The position numbers and the translations under genes are program-made. A stretch of DNA of 64,000 nt, from contig JAPTVL010000435.1 in the NCBI GenBank assembly GCA_028065725.1, positions 1-64,000 of the forward strand, given 5' to 3'. A model generated the notes under the pieces. The model saw only the letters and a list, made by a program, of their open reading frames with translations, was not told the origin of the DNA and ran no database searches. This stretch comes from Betaproteobacteria bacterium. GTDB lineage: Bacteria; Pseudomonadota; Gammaproteobacteria; Burkholderiales; Rhodocyclaceae. Position 1 is the first letter of the stretch; the number at the start of each line of letters is the position of its first letter. Shown here in pieces: positions 7,865 to 19,402 of this stretch.

Positions 7865-8938
7865 ATGACCACGCTGTTCACTCCGCTCACCTTCGGCGCC
7901 ACCACGGCGCCCAACCGCATTTTCATGGCGCCGCTGACCCGCTGCCGGGCCGGCGCCGAACACCTGCCCAATGCCATGATGGCGGAATACTACGCGCAGC
8001 GCGCCGGTGCCGGCCTGATCATCGCCGAAGCAACGATGGCCATGGAGGGCAACTCGGCCTTCTGGCGCGAGCCGGGCATCCATTCCGCGGCCCAGGTCGC
8101 CGGCTGGAAGCTGACCACCGATGCCGTACATGCGGCCGGGGGCAGAATTTTCCTGCAGCTCTGGCACGGCGGGCGCGCCTGCCATCCGCTGCTCAACGGC
8201 GGCGCGCAACCGGTGGCGCCCAGCGCGATCGCCATCACCGGCGATGAGGTGCATACGCTGCAGGGCAAGCAGCCTTACGTCGTGCCGCGCGAACTGCGCG
8301 ACGACGAACTGCCCGGCATCGTCGCCGGATTCAGGAAGGCCGCGGAGAACGCCCTGGCCGCCGGCTTCGATGGGGTCGAGGTGCATGGCGCCAACGGCTA
8401 TCTGCTCGATGAGTTCCTGCGCGACGGCGCCAACAAGCGCAGCGGGCCCTACGGCGGCAGCATCGAAAACCGCGCGCGGCTGATGCTCGAAGTGATCGCG
8501 GCGGTCAGCACGGTCTGGGGCAGCGAGCGCGTCGGGCTGCGCATTTCGCCGCTCAACAGCTACAACAGCATGATCGACAGCGACCCGATCGGCCTCGCGG
8601 CCTGGCTCGCGGGTCGGCTCAACGACTGCAAGCTGGCCTACCTGCACGCCATGCGCGGCGATTTCTTCGGCCAGCAGCAAGGCGACGTGATGACGCCGAT
8701 CCGGGCCAACTACCAGGGCGTACTGGTCGCCAACATGGGCTACACGCCGGCCGAGGCCGCAGATGCCGTGGCTGCCGGCAAGGTCGATGCAGTGGCCTTC
8801 GGCACCGGCTTCCTGGCCAATCCCGACCTGCCGGCGCGGATCGAGGCCGGCGCGGCGCTGAACAAGCCGATTGCCGCCACGTTCTACACTTCGGGGCCGG
8901 AGGGCTACACCGACTATCCGACGCTGGTCGCGGCCTGA
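7865..8938 (+). CDS. Old Yellow Enzyme family FMN oxidoreductase (NemA-like)
   Basis: The protein of 357 residues is an (beta/alpha)8-barrel flavoenzyme that uses NAD(P)H to reduce activated alkenes, maleimides or nitro compounds. It begins with the family pattern [20 protein letters not shown] and [21 protein letters not shown] and the [18 protein letters not shown] stretch line the active site and barrel, and [17 protein letters not shown] matches the FMN and substrate loop. It is closest in pattern to N-ethylmaleimide reductase and xenobiotic reductases. It is divergent from the PAP2 gene with 111 bp between them and 19 bp before yceH. The exact substrate is unknown. Confidence 0.88.
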   Translation: MTTLFTPLTFGATTAPNRIFMAPLTRCRAGAEHLPNAMMAEYYAQRAGAGLIIAEATMAMEGNSAFWREPGIHSAAQVAGWKLTTDAVHAAGGRIFLQLWHGGRACHPLLNGGAQPVAPSAIAITGDEVHTLQGKQPYVVPRELRDDELPGIVAGFRKAAENALAAGFDGVEVHGANGYLLDEFLRDGANKRSGPYGGSIENRARLMLEVIAAVSTVWGSERVGLRISPLNSYNSMIDSDPIGLAAWLAGRLNDCKLAYLHAMRGDFFGQQQGDVMTPIRANYQGVLVANMGYTPAEAADAVAAGKVDAVAFGTGFLANPDLPARIEAGAALNKPIAATFYTSGPEGYTDYPTLVAA

Positions 8939-8957
8939 GGCGCGGGAGTGCGATGAC

Positions 8958-9635
8958 ATGAACATGGAACTGAGTTTGCACGAGACCCGCGTCATCGGCT
9001 GCCTGATCGAAAAGGAAATCACCACGCCGGAGCAGTATCCGCTGTCGCTCAACGCGCTGACCAATGCCTGCAACCAGCGCAGCAACCGCGAGCCGGTGCT
9101 GGACCTGGACGAGGTCGCGGTACAGCAGGTGCTCGACGGCCTGGTCAGGAAATACCTGGTCAACGAGCAGGGCGGTTTTGGCAGTCGCGTGCCGAAGTTC
9201 CAGCATCGCTTCTGCAACAGCAATTACGGCACACTGAAGTTCACGCCGCAGGAACTCGGCGTCGTCTGCGAGCTGTTTTTGCGCGGCCCGCAAACGCCGG
9301 GGGAACTGCGCAGCCACACCGCCCGCCTGTGCCGCTTCGGCGACGTGACGGAAGTCGAGGCGGTATTGCAGCAGCTCGCCGAGCGCGAGGACGGCCCTTT
9401 CGTCGTGCGCCTGCCGCGCGAGCCGGGCAAGCGCGAATCGCGCTACGCGCACTTGTTCAGCGGCGAAGTCAGCGTCGGCATGAGCCAAGGCGCGGAGCAC
9501 GCCGGCGCCGCGGTTCGCGCCGAGCCGTCACCGGCGAGCGCGGAGCGCCTGGCGCAGCTCGAACAGCGCATCACGGCGCTGGAGGCCGAGGTGGCCGTGC
9601 TCAAGCGACAGGGTGCGGACCCGACCGCCAGCTGA
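8958..9635 (+). CDS. yceH: YceH-family DUF480 winged-helix protein
   Basis: The protein of 225 residues belongs to the DUF480/YceH family, made of two tandem winged-helix domains. Diagnostic runs are [16 protein letters not shown] near the start, [20 protein letters not shown], and [15 protein letters not shown] in the second half. The C-terminal tail from about 190 is a coiled-coil-like stretch ([21 protein letters not shown]). The molecular role is not established. The chosen start at 8958 follows GGAG and keeps the family N-terminus; an upstream extension would overlap the oxidoreductase gene. It converges with arfB 10 bp downstream. Confidence 0.88.
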   Translation: MNMELSLHETRVIGCLIEKEITTPEQYPLSLNALTNACNQRSNREPVLDLDEVAVQQVLDGLVRKYLVNEQGGFGSRVPKFQHRFCNSNYGTLKFTPQELGVVCELFLRGPQTPGELRSHTARLCRFGDVTEVEAVLQQLAEREDGPFVVRLPREPGKRESRYAHLFSGEVSVGMSQGAEHAGAAVRAEPSPASAERLAQLEQRITALEAEVAVLKRQGADPTAS

Positions 9636-9645
9636 GCCGGACGAT

Positions 9646-10062
9646 TCAGGATTCGCCGACGCGACCGCGCAAGGCCTTCCGTTTGCCGCGCAGGACCTTG
9701 CTGTCGACGCGGCGTTGCTGCGAGCCGCGGGTGGGCTTGGTGGCGCGCCGCACTTGCGGCACGAAGGCGGCCTGCGCGATCAGCTCATGCAGGCGCGCCA
9801 GCGCGGCAAAGCTGTTGCGCTCTAGGCTGCGGTATTGCTGCGCCTTGATGACCACCACGCCGTCGGCGCTGATGCGCTGGTCGCGGAATTGCAGCAGCCG
9901 CGTCTTGATCGCTTCCGGCAGCGAGGATGCCCGAATGTCGAAGCGCAGGTGCACGGCGTTCGACACCTTGTTGACGTTCTGGCCGCCCGCACCCTGGGCG
10001 CGGATGGCGGTGATTTCGACCTCGTCGTCGCGCAGTTGAAACTGGGGTTGGGGGCTGTGCAT
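9646..10062 (-). CDS. arfB: Alternative ribosome-rescue factor ArfB (YaeJ)
   Basis: This 138-residue protein hydrolyses peptidyl-tRNA on ribosomes stalled without a stop codon. The catalytic loop RAQGAGGQNVNKVSNAV carries the GGQ motif of class I release factors. The codon-recognition domains are absent, and the C-terminal tail is rich in lysine and arginine (RGSQQRRVDSKVLRGKRK), which enters the empty mRNA channel. Length matches the E. coli protein (140). An upstream start would add 13 residues, but MHSPQPQF at 10062 gives the family start. The gene is convergent with yceH. Confidence 0.92.
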   Translation of the reverse strand: MHSPQPQFQLRDDEVEITAIRAQGAGGQNVNKVSNAVHLRFDIRASSLPEAIKTRLLQFRDQRISADGVVVIKAQQYRSLERNSFAALARLHELIAQAAFVPQVRRATKPTRGSQQRRVDSKVLRGKRKALRGRVGES

Positions 10063-10102
10063 GGCGCTCGCTGGCGTGATCGGACGGGACTGTGGGCACA
10101 AG

Positions 10103-10122
10103 AGTCGGCGCTGGTGGTACGG
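10103..10122 (+). repeat. Dispersed 20-mer, intergenic copy
   Basis: Reads AGTCGGCGCTGGTGGTACGG, one change from the consensus, followed by CGGCG. It sits upstream of arfB in the 194-bp gap before the exported-protein gene. Confidence 0.75.
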
Positions 10123-10256
10123 CGGCGAACCCGTGCCGTTCAGTTCAAACAGGCTGCCACCGCCTGAGACGGTGCCTTGCTCAGTAAAGGCGTTGTCCGC
10201 AGATCAGCCCGGCGCGCATGACGCATTACGGCAGCGGTCGAAGCGAAAATCCCGGC

Positions 10257-10694
10257 TCAGGCGGCGCTGCACTTGCCGATCGCCAGGGCCGGCGTGTTTT
10301 CGCCCTCGCGCGACATGCCGCCCTTGTCGCCGTCGCTCCAGTAGCCGATCGGGTAGAAATAGAGGAAGCGCAGATTCCGGTTGTTGAAGCGGATATCGAA
10401 CACGCCGGAACAGAACAGGTTGCCGGCTTCGTTGAAGTCCGTTTCGCAGATCGCGCCGGGCCGGCTGTCGCCGACTTCCTTGGCTTCCCAGGCATGCGAC
10501 TTCTGCTTGCTGCGGGCGATGACGAGTTTTTTCTCGGAGCGGAAGTCGGCACTCTTCCATTTCTTCTTGCCGCCATCGAAGGAGAAGCCCGTGGTCAGCT
10601 CGGCCACGCAAACGTAGGAATCGGCGGCGCTCGCATGGAACGTCAGAAGCATGCCAAACAGGAAAGCGCCGAAACAGCGGGCCGGTGACATCAT
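10257..10694 (-). CDS. Hypothetical exported protein
   Basis: A protein of about 145 residues with a clear signal peptide: short basic start, hydrophobic core CFGAFLFGMLLTFHA, and cleavage near SAADS. The mature part is hydrophilic with three or four cysteines (YVCVAEL, AICETDF, LFCSGVF and the final KCSAA), which could form disulfides in the periplasm. I do not recognise the family. An ATG six bases upstream is possible, but GGGAG is better spaced for the start chosen here. It is a single-gene unit with no informative neighbours. Confidence 0.65.
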   Translation of the reverse strand: MMSPARCFGAFLFGMLLTFHASAADSYVCVAELTTGFSFDGGKKKWKSADFRSEKKLVIARSKQKSHAWEAKEVGDSRPGAICETDFNEAGNLFCSGVFDIRFNNRNLRFLYFYPIGYWSDGDKGGMSREGENTPALAIGKCSAA

Positions 10695-10872
10695 GAGCAT
10701 TCTCCCGAGCGTAATGGCCGGCAGTGCCGGTGTATGGCGGCGCGATTTGCCGTTCGATCAATGTTAGCGGGGGAATTGTGCAGGCGCAAGGACGCTCCGG
10801 ACTTCCAGAGACATTCGTTCTGGCAATGGCTTGCTCCGGGCCGCCCGGATTCAATTACCCGATTGGCAGTGC

Positions 10873-11349
10873 TCAGTGATGCGCCAAGGGACCGGATTCC
10901 AGCGCGGCAAAATTTCCGTTTTCCGCCTGACGTGCCAGCGAGCGCAACAGCGGAGCCTGCACGGCGTCGGAAATATGCGAGGTTAGCTGGCGATCGACCA
11001 GAATCAGCTGGGCCAGCAGGCGACCGCGATCAGCGTCCAGTACGCAGGAACGCAACAGCTCGAGTTGGGCCAGCACGACATTGTGCATTTCGCGATGCAC
11101 CGGGTCGGGAATCGAGCTGAGGCAGGCCATCAGCCGCTCCTCCTGCCTGAAGCTGGCGTGGGTACATTCAATGAGTCTGTCCAGTGCGTCGAGAAAATGC
11201 TCTTTGGACTTTTTCTCCAGATACATCCGCAGGACTTCGACCTGGGCATCGACGAGTTCGTGACGTAGATTGAACGGATTTTCGTCCGCAGAAGCGAATG
11301 TTGCGGATTTCAAGGGCACCGGATCAGGAGTGTTTTTCGGAGTCGACAC
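10873..11349 (-). CDS. Hemerythrin-like protein
   Basis: The protein of 158 residues shows the spacing of a hemerythrin four-helix bundle: a histidine in RHELVDAQ, then HASFRQEERLM, then HREMHNVV, then SHISDAV. Together these supply the five histidines and two acids that hold a di-iron site. Bacterial hemerythrins bind oxygen or sense it and often act in motility or redox responses. The usual tryptophan-containing context is not conserved, so metal binding is probable rather than certain. The start is GTG at 11349 with GGGAGA upstream. The neighbours give no further clue. Confidence 0.6.
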   Translation of the reverse strand: MSTPKNTPDPVPLKSATFASADENPFNLRHELVDAQVEVLRMYLEKKSKEHFLDALDRLIECTHASFRQEERLMACLSSIPDPVHREMHNVVLAQLELLRSCVLDADRGRLLAQLILVDRQLTSHISDAVQAPLLRSLARQAENGNFAALESGPLAHH

Positions 11350-11429
11350 TTTTTATCTCCCTGGAAAACAGATCAAGGCATGCAACAAGTCCAAGTATAG
11401 CCATGATCATGACATGGTCAAATATAGTT

Positions 11430-12119
11430 TCAGCCGGTCGCAGTGTCGCGGCGCCGGGTGAGCTGTTCGAGGCGCTGCTTTTCGGTGATGACTTTGTTGG
11501 CGTAGGCCTGCTCCGGATCGTCGCTGGCACCTCCGTAGTATTGCAGACCGAGCCTCAGGTCGCCCTGGCGGCGGATCGCCTCATGCAGGATCTGGGCCCC
11601 CAGTTCGACGTTGGTCACCGGGTCCAGGAAAGACGCCTTGTCGCCGACTTTGGCCAGCTTGTCCTGGTGGTAGCGCGGAATGATCTGCATCAGGCCCTGC
11701 GCACCCATGTTGCTCTGGGCGTAGGGATTGAAACCCGATTCGATACTGATCACCGCCACGATCAGCAGAGGATCCAGGTTGCGCTCCCGGGCCGCTTTCT
11801 GCGCCGCCTCGAACACCGGTTGCAGCGCCGTCGGCGCGACCCGGTAGCGTTGTGCGACGAAATCGCGTGCCGCCGACATGGCGGAGCTCAGCGAGGGCCG
11901 GGGTGCCTCGGCCTTTTCTTGGGGCAGGGGCCGGCTCAGCGTAACCCTGGCGATGATTGCTTCACTGGAAGCGGGCAAGTCGATGCTGCTGCTCAGGCCG
12001 GCACCGAGGACTATCATCAGCGCCGCGCCGACAACCGCAGCGAGGTCGATGTGCAGGTAGTTGAGGATGGCATTGCTGCCGTGCGGAATGAAATACCGGT
12101 GGGAAAGGATTGCGGACAT
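11430..12119 (-). CDS. Membrane-anchored lytic transglycosylase (SLT domain)
   Basis: This 229-residue protein has one N-terminal hydrophobic segment (about 25-45) and a periplasmic SLT domain from about residue 105. The catalytic glutamate is in AVISIESGFNPYAQS, followed by the substrate motifs MGAQGLMQIIP and the NVELGAQIL and GLQYYGG stretches. Such enzymes cleave peptidoglycan with formation of anhydro-muramic acid. The C-terminal tail is charged. A good ribosome binding site (GGAGAAATC) precedes the ATG at 12119. It is not evidently in an operon; the 237 bases between it and the phasin gene contain nothing I can name. Confidence 0.85.
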   Translation of the reverse strand: MSAILSHRYFIPHGSNAILNYLHIDLAAVVGAALMIVLGAGLSSSIDLPASSEAIIARVTLSRPLPQEKAEAPRPSLSSAMSAARDFVAQRYRVAPTALQPVFEAAQKAARERNLDPLLIVAVISIESGFNPYAQSNMGAQGLMQIIPRYHQDKLAKVGDKASFLDPVTNVELGAQILHEAIRRQGDLRLGLQYYGGASDDPEQAYANKVITEKQRLEQLTRRRDTATG

Positions 12120-12356
12120 GATTTCTCCTTTGCTTTTGGCGGTACCTACAGGCCTGCACCAAGTCCGGGCAACCGCTGGCGGTTGATGGCGTGGAACCTG
12201 GGGCAGATGGACTGTTGATGCCGTCGGGCGTTGCTGCTGCCCTGCTATCGCTTTGCAGCGACGAACTGATGGTCGATCAGAAAAGATGGGCGCGCGTGGC
12301 CCGAATTTGGAGCCTGCCGGGAGCAGGACTCCGAAGAGCTACGGTAAGAGATGTGC

Positions 12357-12887
12357 CTAAGCGGCCTTTTTACCCTGCATGAGTGCAAATTTTGTTGCCA
12401 CGGCCAGATTGGCTTCGGCCAGTTCGCCGGCCTGTCTGGCCGCCTTGTTCATGCTGTCGTACGCCGAGTTTGCGGCCGCGAGTGCAGACCGCAGGGCGTT
12501 CAGCGCCAGATCCGAGCCCACCGGAGCGGTCTTGACCGCCTGGTCCAGCTTCATGTCCAGGTTTGCGTTCAATTCCGAAACCTGCGACTCCACGACCTTG
12601 GACAAGGCTTCGCGGGTCTGGTTCGCGATTTCGTAAACCCGGCGCGAGTAGTCGGCGGCTTTTTCGGTATCGGTTTTGGCCAGCTTGCCCTGCAGGGACA
12701 GCAAGGCTTGTGCGTCACCTGCCGTCAGCAGGGCGCGGCTGGTATCGGCGCCTTGTTCCATCAGGGTCCGGGCAGCATTGAGGTTCAGTGCGGCAAGGCG
12801 CTCCATGCCGGCGAAGGTGGCGCTGGCCAGACTGGCGAGCGTTTCGATGCCAGCGGCGCTGTTGAATTGGTCGCGTACGGTGTACAT
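12357..12887 (-). CDS. phaP: Phasin (polyhydroxyalkanoate granule protein)
   Basis: The protein of 176 residues has the phasin_2 pattern: an amphipathic, mostly helical sequence with LASLASATFAGMERLAALN near residue 20, ARTLMEQ, then a coiled-coil-like middle and an alanine-rich tail ending GKKAA. Phasins coat PHA granules, control their size and number, and are made in bulk when the polymer accumulates. An ATG 21 codons upstream is in frame, but CAGGAGATCACC supports the start at 12887. A strong promoter and a TGCAC palindrome lie upstream. No PHA synthase is in the window. Confidence 0.85.
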   Translation of the reverse strand: MYTVRDQFNSAAGIETLASLASATFAGMERLAALNLNAARTLMEQGADTSRALLTAGDAQALLSLQGKLAKTDTEKAADYSRRVYEIANQTREALSKVVESQVSELNANLDMKLDQAVKTAPVGSDLALNALRSALAAANSAYDSMNKAARQAGELAEANLAVATKFALMQGKKAA

Positions 12888-12953
12888 GGTGATCTCCTGA
12901 CAAGGCTCGAAACCGGTAGAGATGCTTTCGGCCAGCCAATTAGCAATCATTGG

Positions 12954-12972
12954 TGCACTGCAATATTGTGCA
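12954..12972. promoter_or_regulatory. TGCAC-N9-GTGCA palindrome, candidate phasin operator
   Basis: Inverted repeat TGCAC/GTGCA directly downstream of the phasin -10 box, with extra TGC/GCA triplets inside it. Phasin genes are commonly repressed by PhaR, which recognises TGC/GCA-rich repeats, so a PhaR site is plausible. The regulator gene is not in this window. Confidence 0.5.
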
Positions 12973-13000
12973 ATTTAAATGACTTAGCTTGTTTTGTCAA
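12972..13000 (-). promoter_or_regulatory. Sigma-70 promoter of the phasin gene
   Basis: On the minus strand TTGACA (13000-12995) and TAAATT (12977-12972) are 17 bp apart. The perfect -35 and AT-rich -10 region predict strong transcription, as expected for an abundant granule protein. The palindrome just downstream would let a repressor block it. Confidence 0.75.
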
Positions 13001-13091
13001 GCCAAGCCTGTTGCAACGCAACACGTGGATTTGATGGTGACCGGGTGGCGCTGGACTCGGGCCGGGGTGAAGCCGGGCGGCGGCAGTGGCG

Positions 13092-13119
13092 AAAAAAGCC
13101 CGATACCGCAGTATCGGGC
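13092..13119 (-). terminator. Rho-independent terminator of gyrB
   Basis: Stem GCCCGATAC/GTATCGGGC (9 bp, 13119-13111 with 13106-13098) with a four-base loop, followed on the minus strand by six T. It lies about 90 bp after the gyrB stop and points in the gyrB direction. Confidence 0.88.
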
Positions 13120-13206
13120 GAATCCAATCCTTGCGGATCAGAGGAGGAGTAAGTGCATCCTACAACTCCCCGGCGCGAATGATTAGGCGCAGGCCTCTAA
13201 GACAAG

Positions 13207-16795
<3,589 letters not shown>

Positions 16796-17003
16796 ATATA
16801 GAACTCTTATAATTAATAAGGGCAGCTCTTGGCTGTGAATAACTTAATATTTTCTAACAAATACAAAATATTGTAACGTGGATAAACGGGTAGATAACTA
16901 CTGGATCGATTTGTGAATGATTGTGGATGAATCTTGCCGCCATGGACGGTGGCAGGCCTTATCCACAATTTTTAACGCTTTGGTTCATTGCTTTCCCCAC
17001 AGG
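16796..17003. other. oriC: Putative replication origin (oriC) between dnaA and dnaN
   Basis: The 208-bp gap contains five DnaA-box-like nonamers. Perfect sites are TTATTCACA (16842-16834, minus) and TTATCCACA (16959-16967, plus). One-mismatch sites are at 16877-16885, 16912-16920 and 16922-16930, all reading on the minus strand. A strongly AT-rich block (about 16841-16876) between boxes could be the DNA-unwinding element. Gene direction changes sign around dnaA, with gyrB, dnaN and dnaA to the left and rpmH onward to the right, as expected at an origin. The dnaN promoter must also lie here. Whether the functional origin is here or upstream of dnaA is not settled by sequence alone. Confidence 0.7.
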
Positions 17004-18371
17004 CTAGCCTTTGATGGTTTGCATCAGGACATGCAGGTCGTTGTTGAGTCGTGTGTCTTTGCTGCGCAAGTCGAGAATGGTGCGGCAGGCGTGCATCACG
17101 GTGGTGTGATCGCGACCGCCAAAGGCTTCGCCGATCTCGGGCAGGCTGTGCGAGGTCAATTCACGGGTGAGCCACATCGCTACCTGGCGCGGTCTGGCGA
17201 TGGCGCGGGTGCGTTTCTGGGAGTACATGTCGGCGACCTTGATCTTGTAGAAGTCGGACACGGTTTTCTGCACCAGTTCCAGCGATATCTGGCGGTTGGT
17301 GGCGCCGATGATGTCGCGCAGGGCTTCCTTGGCCACGTCGAGACTGATTTCGCGGCCGTGAAAGCGGGCGTAGGCGACGACGCGATTGAGTGCGCCTTCG
17401 AGTTCCCTGACGTTGGAGCGCAGGTTTTTTGCGATGAGGAAGGAGACCTCGTCTGAAATGTTGATCTGCTCCGCTTCAGCCTTTTTCTTGAGAATGGCGA
17501 TGCGCATCTCGAGCTCGGGAGGTTCTATGGCGACCGTCAGTCCCCAGTCGAAGCGCGAGACCAGGCGTTCTTCGAGGCCCTGAACATCCTTAGGATAGGT
17601 ATCGCAGGTAATGATGATCTGTTTTTTCGCCTCGACCAGGGCATTGAAGGCGTAGAAAAACTCTTCCTGGGTTCGGTCCTTGCGATTGAAAAACTGGATG
17701 TCGTCGATCAGCAGCAGGTCGAGCGAGCGGTAGTAGCGCTTGAAGGCCTCGCGCGAATTCTGCTGAAAGGCCCGCACCACGTCCGAGAAATAGTCTTCGG
17801 CATGTACGTAACGGACTTCCATGCCCGGGTTGGCGCTGAAAATCGAGTTGCCGATGGCATGGATCAGGTGCGTCTTGCCCAGACCGACGCCACCGTAGAT
17901 GAACAGGGGGTTGTAGGCGATTCCCGGGTTCATCGCCACCTGCTGGGCCGCCGCGCGCGCCAGATCGTTGGCGCGGCCGGTGACCAGGGTGTCGAAGGTG
18001 AACTCGGCGTTCAATCGGGTCTTTTCGTAAGCCGGATCGCCGCTTTTCGGGATTGCGGCAGGAGCGGGCGCATCGGCTGCCGCCGGCTGCTCGATGCTGT
18101 CCTCGACCAGGGGTGCATCTGCCACCGAGTCGGCGACGCCGAGGCTGATGCTGACCGGTGCGGAAAAAAACTCCCGGCCCAGAGCCTCGATCTGCGGCAG
18201 GTAGCGTTCCCTGACCCATTGCATGACAAAACGGTTGGGTGCAACCAGACGGAAGCAGCCCGGTCCTGCTTCATCGTTTTCCAGGCGCAGGCCTTTTATC
18301 CAGGTGTTGAACTGCTGGGCAGGCAGATCCTGCTCGAAGCGGTTCATACAGACGGACCAGAATTCATTCAT
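17004..18371 (-). CDS. dnaA: Chromosomal replication initiator DnaA
   Basis: This 455-residue AAA+ protein binds DnaA boxes at oriC and opens the duplex. Domain I is at 1-85 ([12 protein letters not shown]), followed by a variable linker of about 30-40 residues rich in alanine and proline. The ATPase has Walker [15 protein letters not shown] near 165 and Walker B LLIDDIQF near 225. The C-terminal DNA-binding domain ends with [15 protein letters not shown], the box-recognition helix. It is divergent from rpmH. A TTATCCACA box in its upstream region (18485-18493) suggests autoregulation, as is common for dnaA. Confidence 0.98.
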   Translation of the reverse strand: MNEFWSVCMNRFEQDLPAQQFNTWIKGLRLENDEAGPGCFRLVAPNRFVMQWVRERYLPQIEALGREFFSAPVSISLGVADSVADAPLVEDSIEQPAAADAPAPAAIPKSGDPAYEKTRLNAEFTFDTLVTGRANDLARAAAQQVAMNPGIAYNPLFIYGGVGLGKTHLIHAIGNSIFSANPGMEVRYVHAEDYFSDVVRAFQQNSREAFKRYYRSLDLLLIDDIQFFNRKDRTQEEFFYAFNALVEAKKQIIITCDTYPKDVQGLEERLVSRFDWGLTVAIEPPELEMRIAILKKKAEAEQINISDEVSFLIAKNLRSNVRELEGALNRVVAYARFHGREISLDVAKEALRDIIGATNRQISLELVQKTVSDFYKIKVADMYSQKRTRAIARPRQVAMWLTRELTSHSLPEIGEAFGGRDHTTVMHACRTILDLRSKDTRLNNDLHVLMQTIKG

Positions 18372-18484
18372 GGCAAACGGATGGATTCGGGACGGGAGAC
18401 AGGTTGTGTGGTCGCAGGCATGTTGTTATTTTGGCGCCCGGGAGTGTATCGGGTCGGAACGCATTCTAGCCGTTTCACAAAAAG

Positions 18485-18493
18485 TTATCCACA
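18485..18493 (+). promoter_or_regulatory. DnaA box upstream of dnaA
   Basis: A perfect TTATCCACA nonamer in the 203-bp gap between divergent dnaA and rpmH. It is the only clear box in this gap, so autoregulation of dnaA is a simpler reading than a second origin. Confidence 0.7.
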
Positions 18494-18513
18494 GCCCCGG
18501 GAAGTTGTTTCCC

Positions 18514-18542
18514 TTGACAAATCGGTCGTTAAACGCTGTAAT
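18514..18542 (+). promoter_or_regulatory. Sigma-70 promoter of rpmH
   Basis: TTGACA (18514-18519) and TGTAAT (18537-18542) with a 17-bp spacer, 32 bases before the rpmH start codon. It would drive rpmH, rnpA and probably yidD. Confidence 0.75.
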
Positions 18543-18574
18543 CCCCCGTTTTTCTTAATTCAAGGGATATAGCC

Positions 18575-18709
18575 ATGAAACGCACCTACCAGCCTTCGGT
18601 TGTGCGCCGTAAGCGTACCCACGGCTTCCTAGTGCGCATGCGTACTCGTGGCGGTCGTGCTGTGATACGTGCGCGACGTGCCAAGGGCCGTCATCGTCTC
18701 GGCGTCTGA
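18575..18709 (+). CDS. rpmH: 50S ribosomal protein L34
   Basis: A 44-residue, very basic protein beginning [19 protein letters not shown] and ending [10 protein letters not shown], the universal L34 sequence pattern. It belongs to the large ribosomal subunit. The gene heads the rpmH-rnpA-yidD-yidC cluster that is conserved next to dnaA in proteobacteria. AAGGGATAT precedes the ATG. The rnpA start appears to lie inside its 3' end in another frame. Confidence 0.97.
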   Translation: MKRTYQPSVVRRKRTHGFLVRMRTRGGRAVIRARRAKGRHRLGV

Positions 18710-19082
18710 AACCAAAGCCTCGTTTGGCTACGTCCAGCGCCTGCACACGCCGAAGGAATTTTCGGCAGTCATGGCGGCGCGACGGGTGGTGCGGGGTGAG
18801 AGTTTCGATTTGCACTTCAGTCGTGCCGCAAGTGACGGCGCGGCACGGCTCGGATGGATTGTTCCGAAGCGACTGGCGCGGGCTGCTTCATTGCGCAATG
18901 CGATCAAGCGGCAGGGACGCGAAGCCTTCCGCTTGATGGCGGGCGGCATTCCGGCGGGCGATCTGGTGCTGCGCCTGAAGCGGCCGCTTGCCGGTATCAG
19001 GGCCGCCGACAAGCTGCAACGCAAGGCTTGGCGGGCGGAAATCGAAGTCCTCTTGAGACGCGTGCCGACGAATTCGCCATGA
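18669..19082 (+). CDS. rnpA: Ribonuclease P protein component
   Basis: The protein subunit of RNase P, which with the M1 RNA trims the 5' leader of tRNA precursors. The core motif is [20 protein letters not shown] followed by REAFR, the RNR-type RNA-binding helix. The N-terminus is uncertain: GTG at 18669 gives 137 residues and overlaps rpmH by 41 bases, and GTG at 18678 gives 134. No ATG lies before the conserved [17 protein letters not shown] segment. An out-of-frame overlap with rpmH occurs in other bacteria. The stop overlaps the yidD start (ATGA at 19079-19082), which implies translational coupling. Confidence 0.9.
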   Translation: MRDVPRAVIVSASETKASFGYVQRLHTPKEFSAVMAARRVVRGESFDLHFSRAASDGAARLGWIVPKRLARAASLRNAIKRQGREAFRLMAGGIPAGDLVLRLKRPLAGIRAADKLQRKAWRAEIEVLLRRVPTNSP

Positions 19083-19300
19083 GGTTCATGCCTGTCCAGC
19101 CTTTTGTGTTGCTGATCCGCGCCTATCAGCTGGCGGTCAGCCCCTGGCTCGGCAATCGCTGCCGTTTTCACCCAAGCTGTTCGGAATACTCCATGGAGGC
19201 TTTGCGTCGCCACGGTTTGTTGCGGGGGCTGTGGCTGGGTGCGCGGCGGGTCGGGCGTTGTCACCCCTGGCATCCGGGCGGGTATGATCCGGTTCCCTGA
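19079..19300 (+). CDS. yidD: Membrane protein insertion efficiency factor YidD
   Basis: This 73-residue protein assists YidC-dependent insertion of inner-membrane proteins. It has the family core [35 protein letters not shown] and the terminal [12 protein letters not shown], with conserved cysteines. An N-terminal amphipathic helix anchors it to the membrane. It overlaps rnpA by four bases and is followed by yidC after 102 bp, in the usual order. The start at 19079 is chosen for the coupling and the length; a frame extending upstream is antisense-like readthrough of rnpA. Confidence 0.95.
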   Translation: MRFMPVQPFVLLIRAYQLAVSPWLGNRCRFHPSCSEYSMEALRRHGLLRGLWLGARRVGRCHPWHPGGYDPVP

Positions 19301-19402
19301 TTTGTTGATTGTGGCCGTTGCGCTCGATGTCGATCGAACCGGTGCCGGCCATTATTGAAATTTCATTTTGTATTTTTGACCTGAATCACTGCCGAGACAG
19401 TA

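Noticed and set aside
12310..12345. Possible terminator after the phasin gene
   Set aside because: The stem is bulged and no T run follows on the minus strand.
18372..18574. rpmH-dnaA gap as the main origin
   Set aside because: It has one clear DnaA box and no marked AT-rich block, whereas the dnaA-dnaN gap has five; it was not excluded entirely.
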